Assembly: GCA_016210935.1 (NCBI GenBank)
Contig: JACQTH010000535.1
Location: forward strand, 1 to 5,475
Source of the DNA: Acidobacteriota bacterium
GTDB lineage: Bacteria > Acidobacteriota > Vicinamibacteria > Vicinamibacterales > JACQTH01
Length of the DNA: 5,475 nt
Direction of reading: 5' to 3'
Part shown: positions 1 through 5,475 of the stretch, one piece after another
How the letters are laid out: each line of letters begins with the position of its first letter
Position numbering within the stretch: the first letter of the stretch is position 1
Program-made: the position numbers and the translations under genes
Notes under the pieces: generated by a model
Told to the model about the DNA's origin: nothing
Databases searched by the model: none
Seen by the model: the letters and a program-made list of their open reading frames with translations, nothing else

Positions 1-580
1 CCGCCTCAATGGGCTCGAACGCCACGTTGTAGCCGGCCTTCAGGAAACCGAGCGTGATGGTCGTCGGACTCGAAAAGCCGTTCGGCAGCAAATGCAGGAA
101 TTCCCGCAGATACTCGGTCCGAGCGGCGCGGAACCCCGACGTCAGATCGGGAATCCGCGTGTTGCTCAGGTACCCGGCCAGCCGGTTCAACGCCGCGTTG
201 CCCAGACGGCGCATCGCGGTCGCCTGCATGCGGCCATCCCGCGCACCGACCACGAGATCGAACGTGCCGAGCCGTCCCACAATCCGCATCGCTTCATCCG
301 GGCGATGCTGGCCATCCGCGTCGAGGATGAGCGTGTACTCGCCCGTCGCGCGGCGAATGCCGGATTTCAGGGCGGCGCCGTTGCCCTTGTTGTAGGGATG
401 GCGAATCACCGTGGCCCCGTGCTGTTCGGCGACGCGGGCCGTATCGTCCGTGGAGCCATCGTCCACGACCAGGATCTCGTGCCAGCGTTCAGCCGCGGCG
501 AGCGCCGAAAGCACCCGCCCGATGGCCGGGCCTTCGTTGTAGGCCGGGATCACGACAGAGGTCTGGGCGGCCTCGGCCAT
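1..580 (-). CDS. Family 2 glycosyltransferase (DPM/DPG-synthase-like), 3' end beyond window
   Basis: Partial gene: 193 residues are visible and the C-terminus lies off the left edge. It is a GT-A fold family 2 glycosyltransferase that would use a nucleotide-activated sugar. Visible motifs are the N-terminal strand SVVIPAYNEG (about residues 8-17), the nucleotide-binding VVDDGSTDDT (38-47), the metal-binding DADGQH (87-92, with D87 and D89 as the DxD-type pair) and a TSGFRA segment (about 147-152) typical of dolichol- or polyprenyl-phosphate sugar transferases. The ATG at 580 is chosen because it sits just ahead of the first beta strand. The upstream gene's stop lies 17 nt before it in the same frame, so the start cannot be much earlier. 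The only Shine-Dalgarno-like sequence, GAGGA, overlaps that stop at a rather long spacing, so coupled translation is likely. It is a paralogue of the next gene upstream. Whether membrane helices follow cannot be seen, and the sugar and acceptor are unknown. Confidence 0.93.
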   Translation of the reverse strand, partial: MAEAAQTSVVIPAYNEGPAIGRVLSALAAAERWHEILVVDDGSTDDTARVAEQHGATVIRHPYNKGNGAALKSGIRRATGEYTLILDADGQHRPDEAMRIVGRLGTFDLVVGARDGRMQATAMRRLGNAALNRLAGYLSNTRIPDLTSGFRAARTEYLREFLHLLPNGFSSPTTITLGFLKAGYNVAFEPIEA

Positions 581-598
581 GTCGTTAGGAGTGTGTCC

Positions 599-1591
599 TC
601 ACTCGCGGCCTTTCAGGCTGCCCGTCAAGGCGTCCGATGGGCGATCGGCGGTGCGCTCGATGCCGCGCACGCGATAGAGCAGATCTTCGATCAGCTTCCG
701 GTTGCCGGACACGAGATCGGCCACGAGGCCGATCAAGGCGACCTGGAAGCCGACGATCATGAGAACCGCCGACAGAATCAGGAGCGGAATGTGACCGACG
801 ACGCCGGTTTCCGTGAAGAAGTAATACAGCCACTGCAGCGATATCGCGAAGCCCGCGGCGAAGACGAGCACGCCGATCGTCGTAAAGACCTTCAGCGGCT
901 CGTACATCGCGTAGATCCGCACGATGGTGGCGGCCGAGGCCTTGAGGTAATCCCAGAGCGACCCATAAAGGCGCGATTCCCGCGTGCGTGGGTTCGTGCT
1001 CACCGGCACGTGCGCGATGGCAATCCGCTTCTTGCCCGCCTGGATGATCGATTCGAGGGTGTACGAGAACTCCGACACGATCGTCATCCGGAGCGCCGCC
1101 TCGCGCGTGTAGGCGCGAAAGCCGCTGGTCGTGTCGGGCACCTGCGTGCCTGACACCTGTCTGACCACCCAGCTCCCGACGCGCTGCAGCCGTTTGCGGA
1201 ACGCCGACATGTACTCGAGATCCTTGATGTTGCGATCGCCGATGACGATGTCGGCCTCGCCGTTCAGGAGTGGAGCGAGCAGCTTCGGAATGTCGCGCCC
1301 CGCGTACTGGTTGTCGCCGTCCGTGTTGATGATGAAGTCGGCGCCCAGCTTCAGCGCCGCATCGATGCCGGCCGTAAACGCCGCCGCCAGACCCTTGCGC
1401 TGCCGGAACCGGACGATATGGTCCGCGCCGCAGGCGCGCGCGACGTCCACGGTCGCATCACGAGAACCGTCGTCGACGACCAGGACCTCGACGACGTCGA
1501 TTCCGGGCAGGCTCCGCGGCAGATCGCGCAGCGTCGCCGGCAACGTCCGCGCCTCGTTGAGACACGGAATCTGGATGACCAGTTTCTTCAC
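599..1591 (-). CDS. Membrane-anchored family 2 glycosyltransferase (GtrB/DPM-like)
   Basis: Complete, 330 residues. The N-terminal GT-A domain (about 1-225) carries VIQIPCLNEA (5-14), VLVVDDGSRDAT (36-47) and INTDGDNQY (88-96), in which D91 and D93 should bind the metal. TSGFRAY follows at about 155-161. Two hydrophobic segments (about 234-257 and 268-292) are predicted membrane helices, followed by a basic cytoplasmic tail containing LIEDLLYRVR (300-309). This layout is that of GtrB or dolichol-phosphate-mannose-synthase-like enzymes, which move a sugar from a nucleotide donor to a polyprenyl phosphate at the inner membrane. That role is inferred. The start is GTG at 1591, because it gives the usual short lead into the first beta strand and forms a GTGA overlap with the upstream stop. 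A GGGG lies 8 nt upstream as a weak ribosome site. The frame stays open far upstream, but only as antisense-type shadow over the family 4 gene. Confidence 0.95.
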   Translation of the reverse strand: MKKLVIQIPCLNEARTLPATLRDLPRSLPGIDVVEVLVVDDGSRDATVDVARACGADHIVRFRQRKGLAAAFTAGIDAALKLGADFIINTDGDNQYAGRDIPKLLAPLLNGEADIVIGDRNIKDLEYMSAFRKRLQRVGSWVVRQVSGTQVPDTTSGFRAYTREAALRMTIVSEFSYTLESIIQAGKKRIAIAHVPVSTNPRTRESRLYGSLWDYLKASAATIVRIYAMYEPLKVFTTIGVLVFAAGFAISLQWLYYFFTETGVVGHIPLLILSAVLMIVGFQVALIGLVADLVSGNRKLIEDLLYRVRGIERTADRPSDALTGSLKGRE

Positions 1592-2637
1592 GCCGGCAGC
1601 CCCAGCAGCTTTTCGATGACCCCGTCCCACGTGACGAGCGACGCGCGTTCGTAGCCGGCGTCCCCGAGCGACGCGGCGCGCGATCGACTGGCCGCAAGGT
1701 CCATGATGGCGGCGCCGATCGCCTTCGGGTCCGGATCGCAGACGATGCCGTTGACGCCGTGTTCGACGAACTCGAGCGGCCCGCCCGAATCGATGGCCGT
1801 GATGACCGGTTTTCGCGACAGGAACGCTTCGAGGGTCACGTACCCATAGTCCTCGTCGTACGGCACGTAGACCACGGCGAGCGCGCCGGCATACAGATCG
1901 ACCAGACCCTGATCGTCGAGCGTGCCGACGAACGAAACCCGATCCGTGAGCCCTTCGGACTCTGCGACGGCCTCCACGTTCGCCCGCTGGGTCCCGTCGC
2001 CCGAGAGCAGCATCCGAATCGAGCCGTTCACGTACCGCATCGCGCGAATCGCGAGCTCGGGGCGCTTCACCGATTCGAGACGACCGACGACGAGCACGTA
2101 ATCGCCGTACGGCCCAGGCCGCAGGCGATCGGACAACCTCGACGGATGATACAGCGGCTCGCCGCGCAGGCCATTGAACTTCGCCAGGCGGTTCGCCGTG
2201 TTCTGCGCGTTCGTGAAGACCCGGCGGCACTCGCCCAGCATCTGGGTGTCGAGCCGGATCAGCGTGTCGCGGAGCCCGACATCCAGCTCCGTGTGCTCGA
2301 AGTCGCTGTACTGCGTGCCGCACAACTCGTACGCCGCGCGGTACTGGTGAATCAACCACGTCACCTTGTTCGGGTGCCGCACGAAATAGGATGGGAACTT
2401 GGTCGCGATGACGAGATCGATCGGCCGTCCGTTGCTTTCGCTCAGATCGATCAGGCGCCAGGCGGCGGCATGCGTCAGGATTTCCTCCTTGGGATACCAC
2501 TTGAACGGAATCGACACGCGATCGACCAGATAGCCGCGCTGCCGCAGCTGCCGCACCAGCTCGCGGACGTGGCTCTCCGCGCCGCCGGACACCAGCGGCA
2601 CCTGAGCCTCGCACACGATAATGGTTTGAATCGACAA
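1588..2637 (-). CDS. Family 4 glycosyltransferase (GT-B fold)
   Basis: Complete, 349 residues from the chosen TTG. It is a GT-B retaining glycosyltransferase. The N-terminal acceptor domain begins with IIVCEAQVPLVSGGAE (residues 6-21), whose GGAE loop is typical of the family. The C-terminal donor domain starts near VLVVGRLESVKRPEL (181-195), where R186 and K191 match the conserved basic pair contacting the nucleotide-sugar phosphates. The EX7E motif is E262 and E270 within DEDYGYVTLEAF. PLEFVEHGVNGIV (287-299) is the usual end of the donor site. TTG at 2637 lies 2 nt after the upstream stop. It keeps the first beta strand intact, whereas the next GTG would delete it. A CTG overlapping that stop is a poorer alternative. 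No Shine-Dalgarno sequence is clear, so reinitiation from the GTPase gene is likely. The gene overlaps the next one by 4 nt. Donor and acceptor cannot be named; a role in the same glycan as the two family 2 enzymes is inferred from the coupling. Confidence 0.93.
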   Translation of the reverse strand: MSIQTIIVCEAQVPLVSGGAESHVRELVRQLRQRGYLVDRVSIPFKWYPKEEILTHAAAWRLIDLSESNGRPIDLVIATKFPSYFVRHPNKVTWLIHQYRAAYELCGTQYSDFEHTELDVGLRDTLIRLDTQMLGECRRVFTNAQNTANRLAKFNGLRGEPLYHPSRLSDRLRPGPYGDYVLVVGRLESVKRPELAIRAMRYVNGSIRMLLSGDGTQRANVEAVAESEGLTDRVSFVGTLDDQGLVDLYAGALAVVYVPYDEDYGYVTLEAFLSRKPVITAIDSGGPLEFVEHGVNGIVCDPDPKAIGAAIMDLAASRSRAASLGDAGYERASLVTWDGVIEKLLGLPA

Positions 2638-2639
2638 GG

Positions 2640-3716
2640 TCAGGTCGTGAACCGGAAATTGATCACGTCTCCATCCTGCACGAGGTAGTCCTTGCCCTCG
2701 AGCCGCATCTCGCCGTGATCGCGGCAGGCCGCGAAGGAGCCGCGAGCGACCAGGTGTTCGTAGCGAACGACTTCCGCCCGGATGAAGCCGCGCGCGATAT
2801 CCGAGTGAATCTCCCCGGCGGCGATCAAGGCCGGCGTGTGGCGCGGAATCGACCACGCGCGGCATTCGTTCTCGCCGACCGTGAAGAACGAAATGTACCC
2901 GAGAAGCTCGTAACTGGCCCGGATGACCCGATTCAGGCCCGATTCCCGCAGTCCCAAATCCGACTGAAACGCCGCGGCATCAGCCGGATCGAGCTGCGCG
3001 ATCTCGAGCTCGATCTTCGCGCAGACCGGCACCGTCCGTGTGGCGCTTCTCTCCGAGAACCCGGCGAGCCCCACCCGCTGGACGGCCGTCGCGAGCGCCG
3101 CGTCACCGCCGCCCAGCGCCCCTTCGTCGACGTTGAGGACCAGGAGCAGCGGCTTTGCTGTCAGGAACTGGAATCCGCGCAGCCGCTTCTCTTCGTCGCC
3201 CGCAAAGGGCCGGCCCCTCAAGGGCGCGCCATGTTCAAGCGCCTCGCGGCATCGGATCAAGAGGTCGCGTTCCCGCTCCAGCTCCGGACTGCGCGCTTTC
3301 TTGAGGTCCTTGTCGAGCCGATCGAGTCGTTTTTCGACCACCGCCAGGTCGGCCAGGATCAGGTCGTCCTCCATCCGCGTCGCGTCGCGGGACGGATTGA
3401 CTGTCGCGAACGGATGGGGATGCCGCGCATCCTCGAAATCGCGAAGGACATGCAGCAGAGCGTCGGCGGTGCGAAATGCCGCGAGATCAACGAGCGATTT
3501 GGCGTCTGACGCATCGCCCGCCAAATCCACGAATTCCACCGTTGCCGGAACCCGTTTTCGCGGGTTGTAGATCGCCGTCAGCGTGTCGAGTCGCTCGTCG
3601 GGCACCTTCGCGACCCCCACGTGCACTTCCTGTCGTGCATGCGCGCGAAGCCCCTCGCGGACGCTGGTCATCAACTGAAAGAGCGTGGTCTTTCCTGCGG
3701 ACGGATAGCCAATCAA
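2640..3716 (-). CDS. YchF-type (Obg family) P-loop GTPase/ATPase with TGS domain, divergent
   Basis: 358 residues from TTG, close to the roughly 360 of YchF, a ribosome-associated nucleotidase. The C-terminal half is clearly YchF: GLNRVIRASYELLGYISFFT (260-279), then a TGS domain (about 274-356) ending GKDYLVQDGDVINFRF. The G1 loop is GYPSAGKTT (3-11), G3 is DLAG (64-67), and the base-specificity motif is NVDE (195-198), resembling the NVNE that lets E. coli YchF bind ATP. A helical, charged stretch (about 116-162) matches the coiled-coil insert. Oddities: the G1 loop has SAGKT instead of NVGKS; the segment after DLAG is shorter than in E. coli YchF; and Asp follows DLAG where YchF has a hydrophobic residue. 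This may be a subfamily distinct from canonical YchF. The start is uncertain. TTG at 3716 leaves almost no first beta strand, and no in-frame ATG or GTG exists back to the stop at 3815-3813. First gene of the leftward unit. Confidence 0.92.
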   Translation of the reverse strand: MIGYPSAGKTTLFQLMTSVREGLRAHARQEVHVGVAKVPDERLDTLTAIYNPRKRVPATVEFVDLAGDASDAKSLVDLAAFRTADALLHVLRDFEDARHPHPFATVNPSRDATRMEDDLILADLAVVEKRLDRLDKDLKKARSPELERERDLLIRCREALEHGAPLRGRPFAGDEEKRLRGFQFLTAKPLLLVLNVDEGALGGGDAALATAVQRVGLAGFSERSATRTVPVCAKIELEIAQLDPADAAAFQSDLGLRESGLNRVIRASYELLGYISFFTVGENECRAWSIPRHTPALIAAGEIHSDIARGFIRAEVVRYEHLVARGSFAACRDHGEMRLEGKDYLVQDGDVINFRFTT

Positions 3717-3819
3717 AGCAGCGCGAATTTTCGCATCGTAGCACGCGATTGCCCGCCGATGGAGCCACCTCAGGCGAAAGTCAGACGAAAGGCCGACGGC
3801 CCAGAAGACCGCTTAAGCC

Positions 3820-3848
3820 ATTGGAAATGTGTATTTTGCCGTTGACAA
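3820..3848 (-). promoter_or_regulatory. Possible divergent promoter for the GTPase-glycosyltransferase unit
   Basis: Read leftward, TTGTCA (3848-3843, 5 of 6 consensus) is followed after exactly 17 nt by TCCAAT (3825-3820, 4 of 6). Its -35 shares the GTTGACAAC palindrome with the rightward mraZ -35. Transcription would begin near 3813, leaving roughly 80-100 nt of leader. The -10 is weak, and another candidate, the extended -10 TGCTACGAT at 3743-3735, lacks a -35, so this call is tentative. Confidence 0.25.
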
Positions 3849-3870
3849 CGAACTCTGCCTTTCTTACTAT
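3842..3870 (+). promoter_or_regulatory. Sigma-70 promoter of mraZ (Pmra)
   Basis: A perfect -35 TTGACA (3842-3847) is separated by 17 nt from the -10 TACTAT (3865-3870, 5 of 6 consensus). Initiation is expected near 3877, giving a leader of about 17 nt to the TTG at 3894. It lies in the most AT-rich part of the window, directly ahead of the cluster, and would drive mraZ-rsmH and whatever follows. Confidence 0.78.
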
Positions 3871-3874
3871 CCGC

Positions 3875-3899
3875 TGGACTTAGTTGGATCAAATTGGAA
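3875..3899 (+). promoter_or_regulatory. Putative MraZ operator: three TGGAN boxes at 10-bp spacing
   Basis: Direct repeats TGGAC (3875-3879), TGGAT (3885-3889) and TGGAA (3895-3899) are each separated by exactly 5 nt, placing them on one helix face. E. coli MraZ is known to bind direct TGGGN boxes with the same 5-nt gaps upstream of its own gene. Here the boxes cover the predicted transcription start and the proposed TTG start codon, a position suited to repression. A degenerate continuation, CGGCG (3905) and CGGGG (3915), keeps the 10-bp phase. Binding by this MraZ is inferred from architecture. Confidence 0.6.
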
Positions 3900-4349
3900 C
3901 AAAACGGCGTATTGCGGGGCAATTCGCCCGCCACAATCGACCGGAACGGTCGTCTCAAAATCCCGAACGAATTCCGCCGCATCATCGAGGTGGAATACGG
4001 CCGGGATCTGTTCGTGACCAGTCTGTCGGGCGAGAACGTCCGGATTTATCCGCTGGCCGTCTGGACCGCCATCGAAAAAAAGCTCGCCCAAATGTCGTCC
4101 ACCCATCCGGCCCGGGTGAGGTTCCTCGATCGCGTGAACTTCTTCGGACAACTCACGCAATTCGATGCGCAGGGCCGCGTGGTCGTGCACCCACGCGTCC
4201 GCGAGTCCGCTCATATGGCCGGTGAAGTCGACGTCCTCGGCAACTACAACTATCTCGAAGTCTGGAACCACGAACGGTTCGTCGGCAAGCTGCAGCGCGA
4301 GCCGTTCACCGACGACGACGCCCGGGCGCTCGCGGACTTCGGGATTTGA
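3894..4349 (+). CDS. mraZ: MraZ, transcriptional regulator of the dcw cluster
   Basis: 151 residues, close to the E. coli length of 152. MraZ is a ring-forming DNA-binding protein with tandem AbrB-like (SpoVT-AbrB) domains, and it represses its own operon in E. coli. Both signature DxxxR motifs are present: D16-R20 in ATIDRNGRLKIP (13-24) and D91-R95 in FDAQGRVVVHPRVRE (90-104). LRGN at 7-10 is the typical N-terminal strand. TTG at 3894 is preceded by GGA at a 5-nt gap. The alternative in-frame TTG at 3912 would start directly before RGN, closer to many MraZ proteins, so the first six residues are uncertain. No ATG is available. The stop lies 2 nt before the rsmH ATG, giving an operon with coupled translation. 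Autoregulation is suggested by the TGGAN boxes that overlap this start. Confidence 0.95.
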   Translation: MEQNGVLRGNSPATIDRNGRLKIPNEFRRIIEVEYGRDLFVTSLSGENVRIYPLAVWTAIEKKLAQMSSTHPARVRFLDRVNFFGQLTQFDAQGRVVVHPRVRESAHMAGEVDVLGNYNYLEVWNHERFVGKLQREPFTDDDARALADFGI

Positions 4350-4351
4350 GA

Positions 4352-5263
4352 ATGCCCGTCCACGTGCCCGTGATGACCGCGGAAGTCCTGACGCTGCTTC
4401 GGCCCGAACGCGGCGGCTTCTTCGTCGACTGCACGGCGGGGCTCGGCGGCCATATGCGCGCGCTGCTCCAGGCCGGCGCCGATCGTCAGCTCGGGATCGA
4501 TCGTGACGCCGAAGCGCTGGCAATGGCGCGGGAGCGGCTGGCGCCCTGGGGCGATCGCGTGGAGTTCGTGCATGCGGATTACCGGGACATTGCCGGCGTC
4601 CTCGAGGCGCGCGGTATCCGTGAGATCGATGGCGCGCTGGCGGACCTGGGTGTGTCGTCGCTGCAGCTCGAGAGCGAACGCGGATTTTCGTTTCAGCGCG
4701 ATGAGCCGCTCGACATGCGGATGGATCGCGGCGCGAAGCTGACAGCCGCCGAAGCCGTAAACACGCTGTCGGAGCGTGAGCTTGCCGACGTCATCTACCG
4801 GTACGGCGAGGAACGTCATTCGCGGCGTGTGGCCCGGCGCATCGTCGAGGCGCGCGCACGTCGGCCGGTGCGGACGACCTTCGAGCTGGCGGCGATCGTC
4901 CGCCGCGCGGTCCCACGCGGACGGCAGCGCATCGATCCGGCGACCCGAACGTTCCAGGCTCTCCGGATCTGGGTCAACCGCGAGCTCGATCATCTCGATC
5001 GATTTCTGCGCGACGTCGCGGAGCGGCTGAAGGCCGGCGGCCGAATGGTCGTCATCAGCTTTCATTCGCTGGAGGACCGCGTCGTCAAACAGACGTTCCG
5101 CGCATTGGAACGCGGCCCGGTTGCCATGCGGATCCTGACGAAGAAGCCGCTGCGGCCCCAGGGGGCGGAGGTTTCCGCAAATCCTCGCGCCCGCAGCGCC
5201 CGTCTGCGCGCGGCCGAACGGGTGCCAGTAAGTGGGATGGCTGCACCAAGCGGATCGTTCTGA
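4352..5263 (+). CDS. rsmH: 16S rRNA (cytosine-1402-N4)-methyltransferase RsmH
   Basis: 303 residues, slightly short of the roughly 310 usual. RsmH (MraW) methylates N4 of C1402 in the 16S rRNA decoding centre using S-adenosylmethionine. Visible landmarks are HVPVM at the N-terminus (4-8), the cofactor loop VDCTAGLGGH (25-34), GIDRD (48-52), the catalytic-region DLGVSSLQL (98-106), RGFSF with DEPLDMRMD (110-125), FQALRIWVNREL (201-212), VISFHSLEDR (234-243) and the C-terminal NPRARSARLRAAER (277-290). All are standard, so the enzyme should be active. ATG at 4352 follows the mraZ stop by 2 nt; GGGA at 4341-4344 is a modest ribosome site at 7 nt. The frame also opens at a TTG two codons earlier, overlapping the mraZ stop, but ATG fits better. 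The usual next gene, ftsL, does not follow directly; a tandem repeat does. Confidence 0.97.
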   Translation: MPVHVPVMTAEVLTLLRPERGGFFVDCTAGLGGHMRALLQAGADRQLGIDRDAEALAMARERLAPWGDRVEFVHADYRDIAGVLEARGIREIDGALADLGVSSLQLESERGFSFQRDEPLDMRMDRGAKLTAAEAVNTLSERELADVIYRYGEERHSRRVARRIVEARARRPVRTTFELAAIVRRAVPRGRQRIDPATRTFQALRIWVNRELDHLDRFLRDVAERLKAGGRMVVISFHSLEDRVVKQTFRALERGPVAMRILTKKPLRPQGAEVSANPRARSARLRAAERVPVSGMAAPSGSF

Positions 5264-5303
5264 CGACGTTACCGCGGCGAGCGATCGAGCGAGCCGGTGG
5301 GAG

Positions 5304-5475
5304 GCGCTGGGGGTGGCCTCACGCGCATGAGGCTGCGGCGCGAAGCGCCGCGGCAAGGCCACAGGCCGTCGCGCGAAGCGCGTAAAAGCGCGTGGGGGTG
5401 GGGCCCCACGCGCATGAGGCTGCGGCGCGAAGCGCCGCGGCAAGGCCACAGGCCGTCGCGCGAAGCGCGTAAAAG
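5304..5475. repeat. 87-bp GC-rich tandem repeat with hairpins, continuing past window
   Basis: Two copies are visible. Bases 5320-5388 and 5407-5475 are identical over 69 positions at an exact offset of 87; the second copy is cut by the window end. The linkers ahead of each copy (about 5304-5319 and 5388-5406) are related G-rich stretches, GGGGGTGG, that differ by a few bases and small indels. Each unit contains perfect inverted repeats: GCGGCGC-GAA-GCGCCGC (5335-5351, 7-bp stem) and CGCGC-GAA-GCGCG (5370-5382, 5-bp stem), both with GAA loops, plus GGCC-ACA-GGCC (5357-5367). The first copy also has GCCTCA-CGCGCA-TGAGGC (5316-5333), which is broken by one mismatch in the second. No T-tract follows, so this is not a standard terminator. 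A REP-like intergenic repeat is most likely. A repetitive coding segment is possible because 87 is divisible by three. Confidence 0.95.

Noticed and set aside
92..1153. A 353-codon plus-strand open frame opposite the two family 2 glycosyltransferases.
   Set aside because: It is antisense to clear coding sequence, its composition (Arg, His, Asp, Gly) is that of a GC-rich shadow frame, and no motif is recognisable.
1469..1480. Perfect 12-bp palindrome GTCGTCGACGAC inside the family 2 gene.
   Set aside because: It encodes the conserved VVDDGS motif, so codon choice explains it, and no second site or promoter is nearby.
599..2614. A long leftward open frame that would fuse the family 2 enzyme to about 340 upstream residues.
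   Set aside because: The upstream part overlaps the real family 4 gene in another frame and reads as Arg/Ala-rich, low-complexity sequence without domains. The GTGA overlap supplies a natural start.
3735..3743. Extended -10-like TGCTACGAT just ahead of the YchF-type gene.
   Set aside because: No -35-like hexamer lies at a suitable distance, and it would place the transcription start inside the disputed start region. Kept only as an alternative to the divergent promoter call.
5335..5382. Strong GC hairpins after rsmH as a possible intrinsic terminator.
   Set aside because: No run of T follows on either side. The stems recur with the tandem repeat, so they are called as repeat structure.
4250..5449. 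A 399-codon minus-strand open frame across rsmH and the repeat.
   Set aside because: It is antisense to all conserved rsmH motifs. Its repeated N-terminal segment only reflects the 87-bp DNA repeat.

Overview
The window is GC-rich, densely coding bacterial chromosome. It holds two divergent gene blocks that meet at a short AT-richer intergenic region (about 3737-3893). The rightward block is the start of a division and cell-wall (dcw) cluster, mraZ followed by rsmH. The GC content, the mraZ-rsmH order and the soil-type glycosyltransferase genes suggest an environmental lineage, perhaps Acidobacteriota. That placement is inference and nothing here proves it.

Leftward block (3716 down to 1): a YchF-type P-loop GTPase/ATPase with a C-terminal TGS domain, then a GT-B fold family 4 glycosyltransferase, then two GT-A fold family 2 glycosyltransferases. 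The last one runs off the left edge. Junctions are tight: 2 nt, a 4-nt GTGA overlap, and 17 nt. The four genes therefore look like one translationally coupled transcription unit. The first family 2 enzyme has two C-terminal membrane helices, as in enzymes that load a sugar onto a polyprenyl phosphate. The block probably makes a lipid-linked or surface glycan, and the GTPase is a likely housekeeping passenger.

Central region: a near-consensus sigma-70 promoter (TTGACA, 17 nt, TACTAT) drives mraZ. Just downstream, three TGGAN boxes are spaced exactly 10 bp apart across the predicted transcription start and the mraZ TTG codon. This is the architecture of known MraZ operators, so an autoregulatory site is likely. 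A weaker divergent promoter may share the same -35 palindrome.

Right edge (5264-5475): where ftsL would normally follow rsmH, there is instead a hairpin-rich tandem repeat with an exact 87-bp period that continues past the window. No RNA genes, CRISPR arrays, insertion sequences or convincing terminators were seen. Several genes appear to use TTG or GTG starts, and the start of the YchF-type gene is a real puzzle described in the findings.
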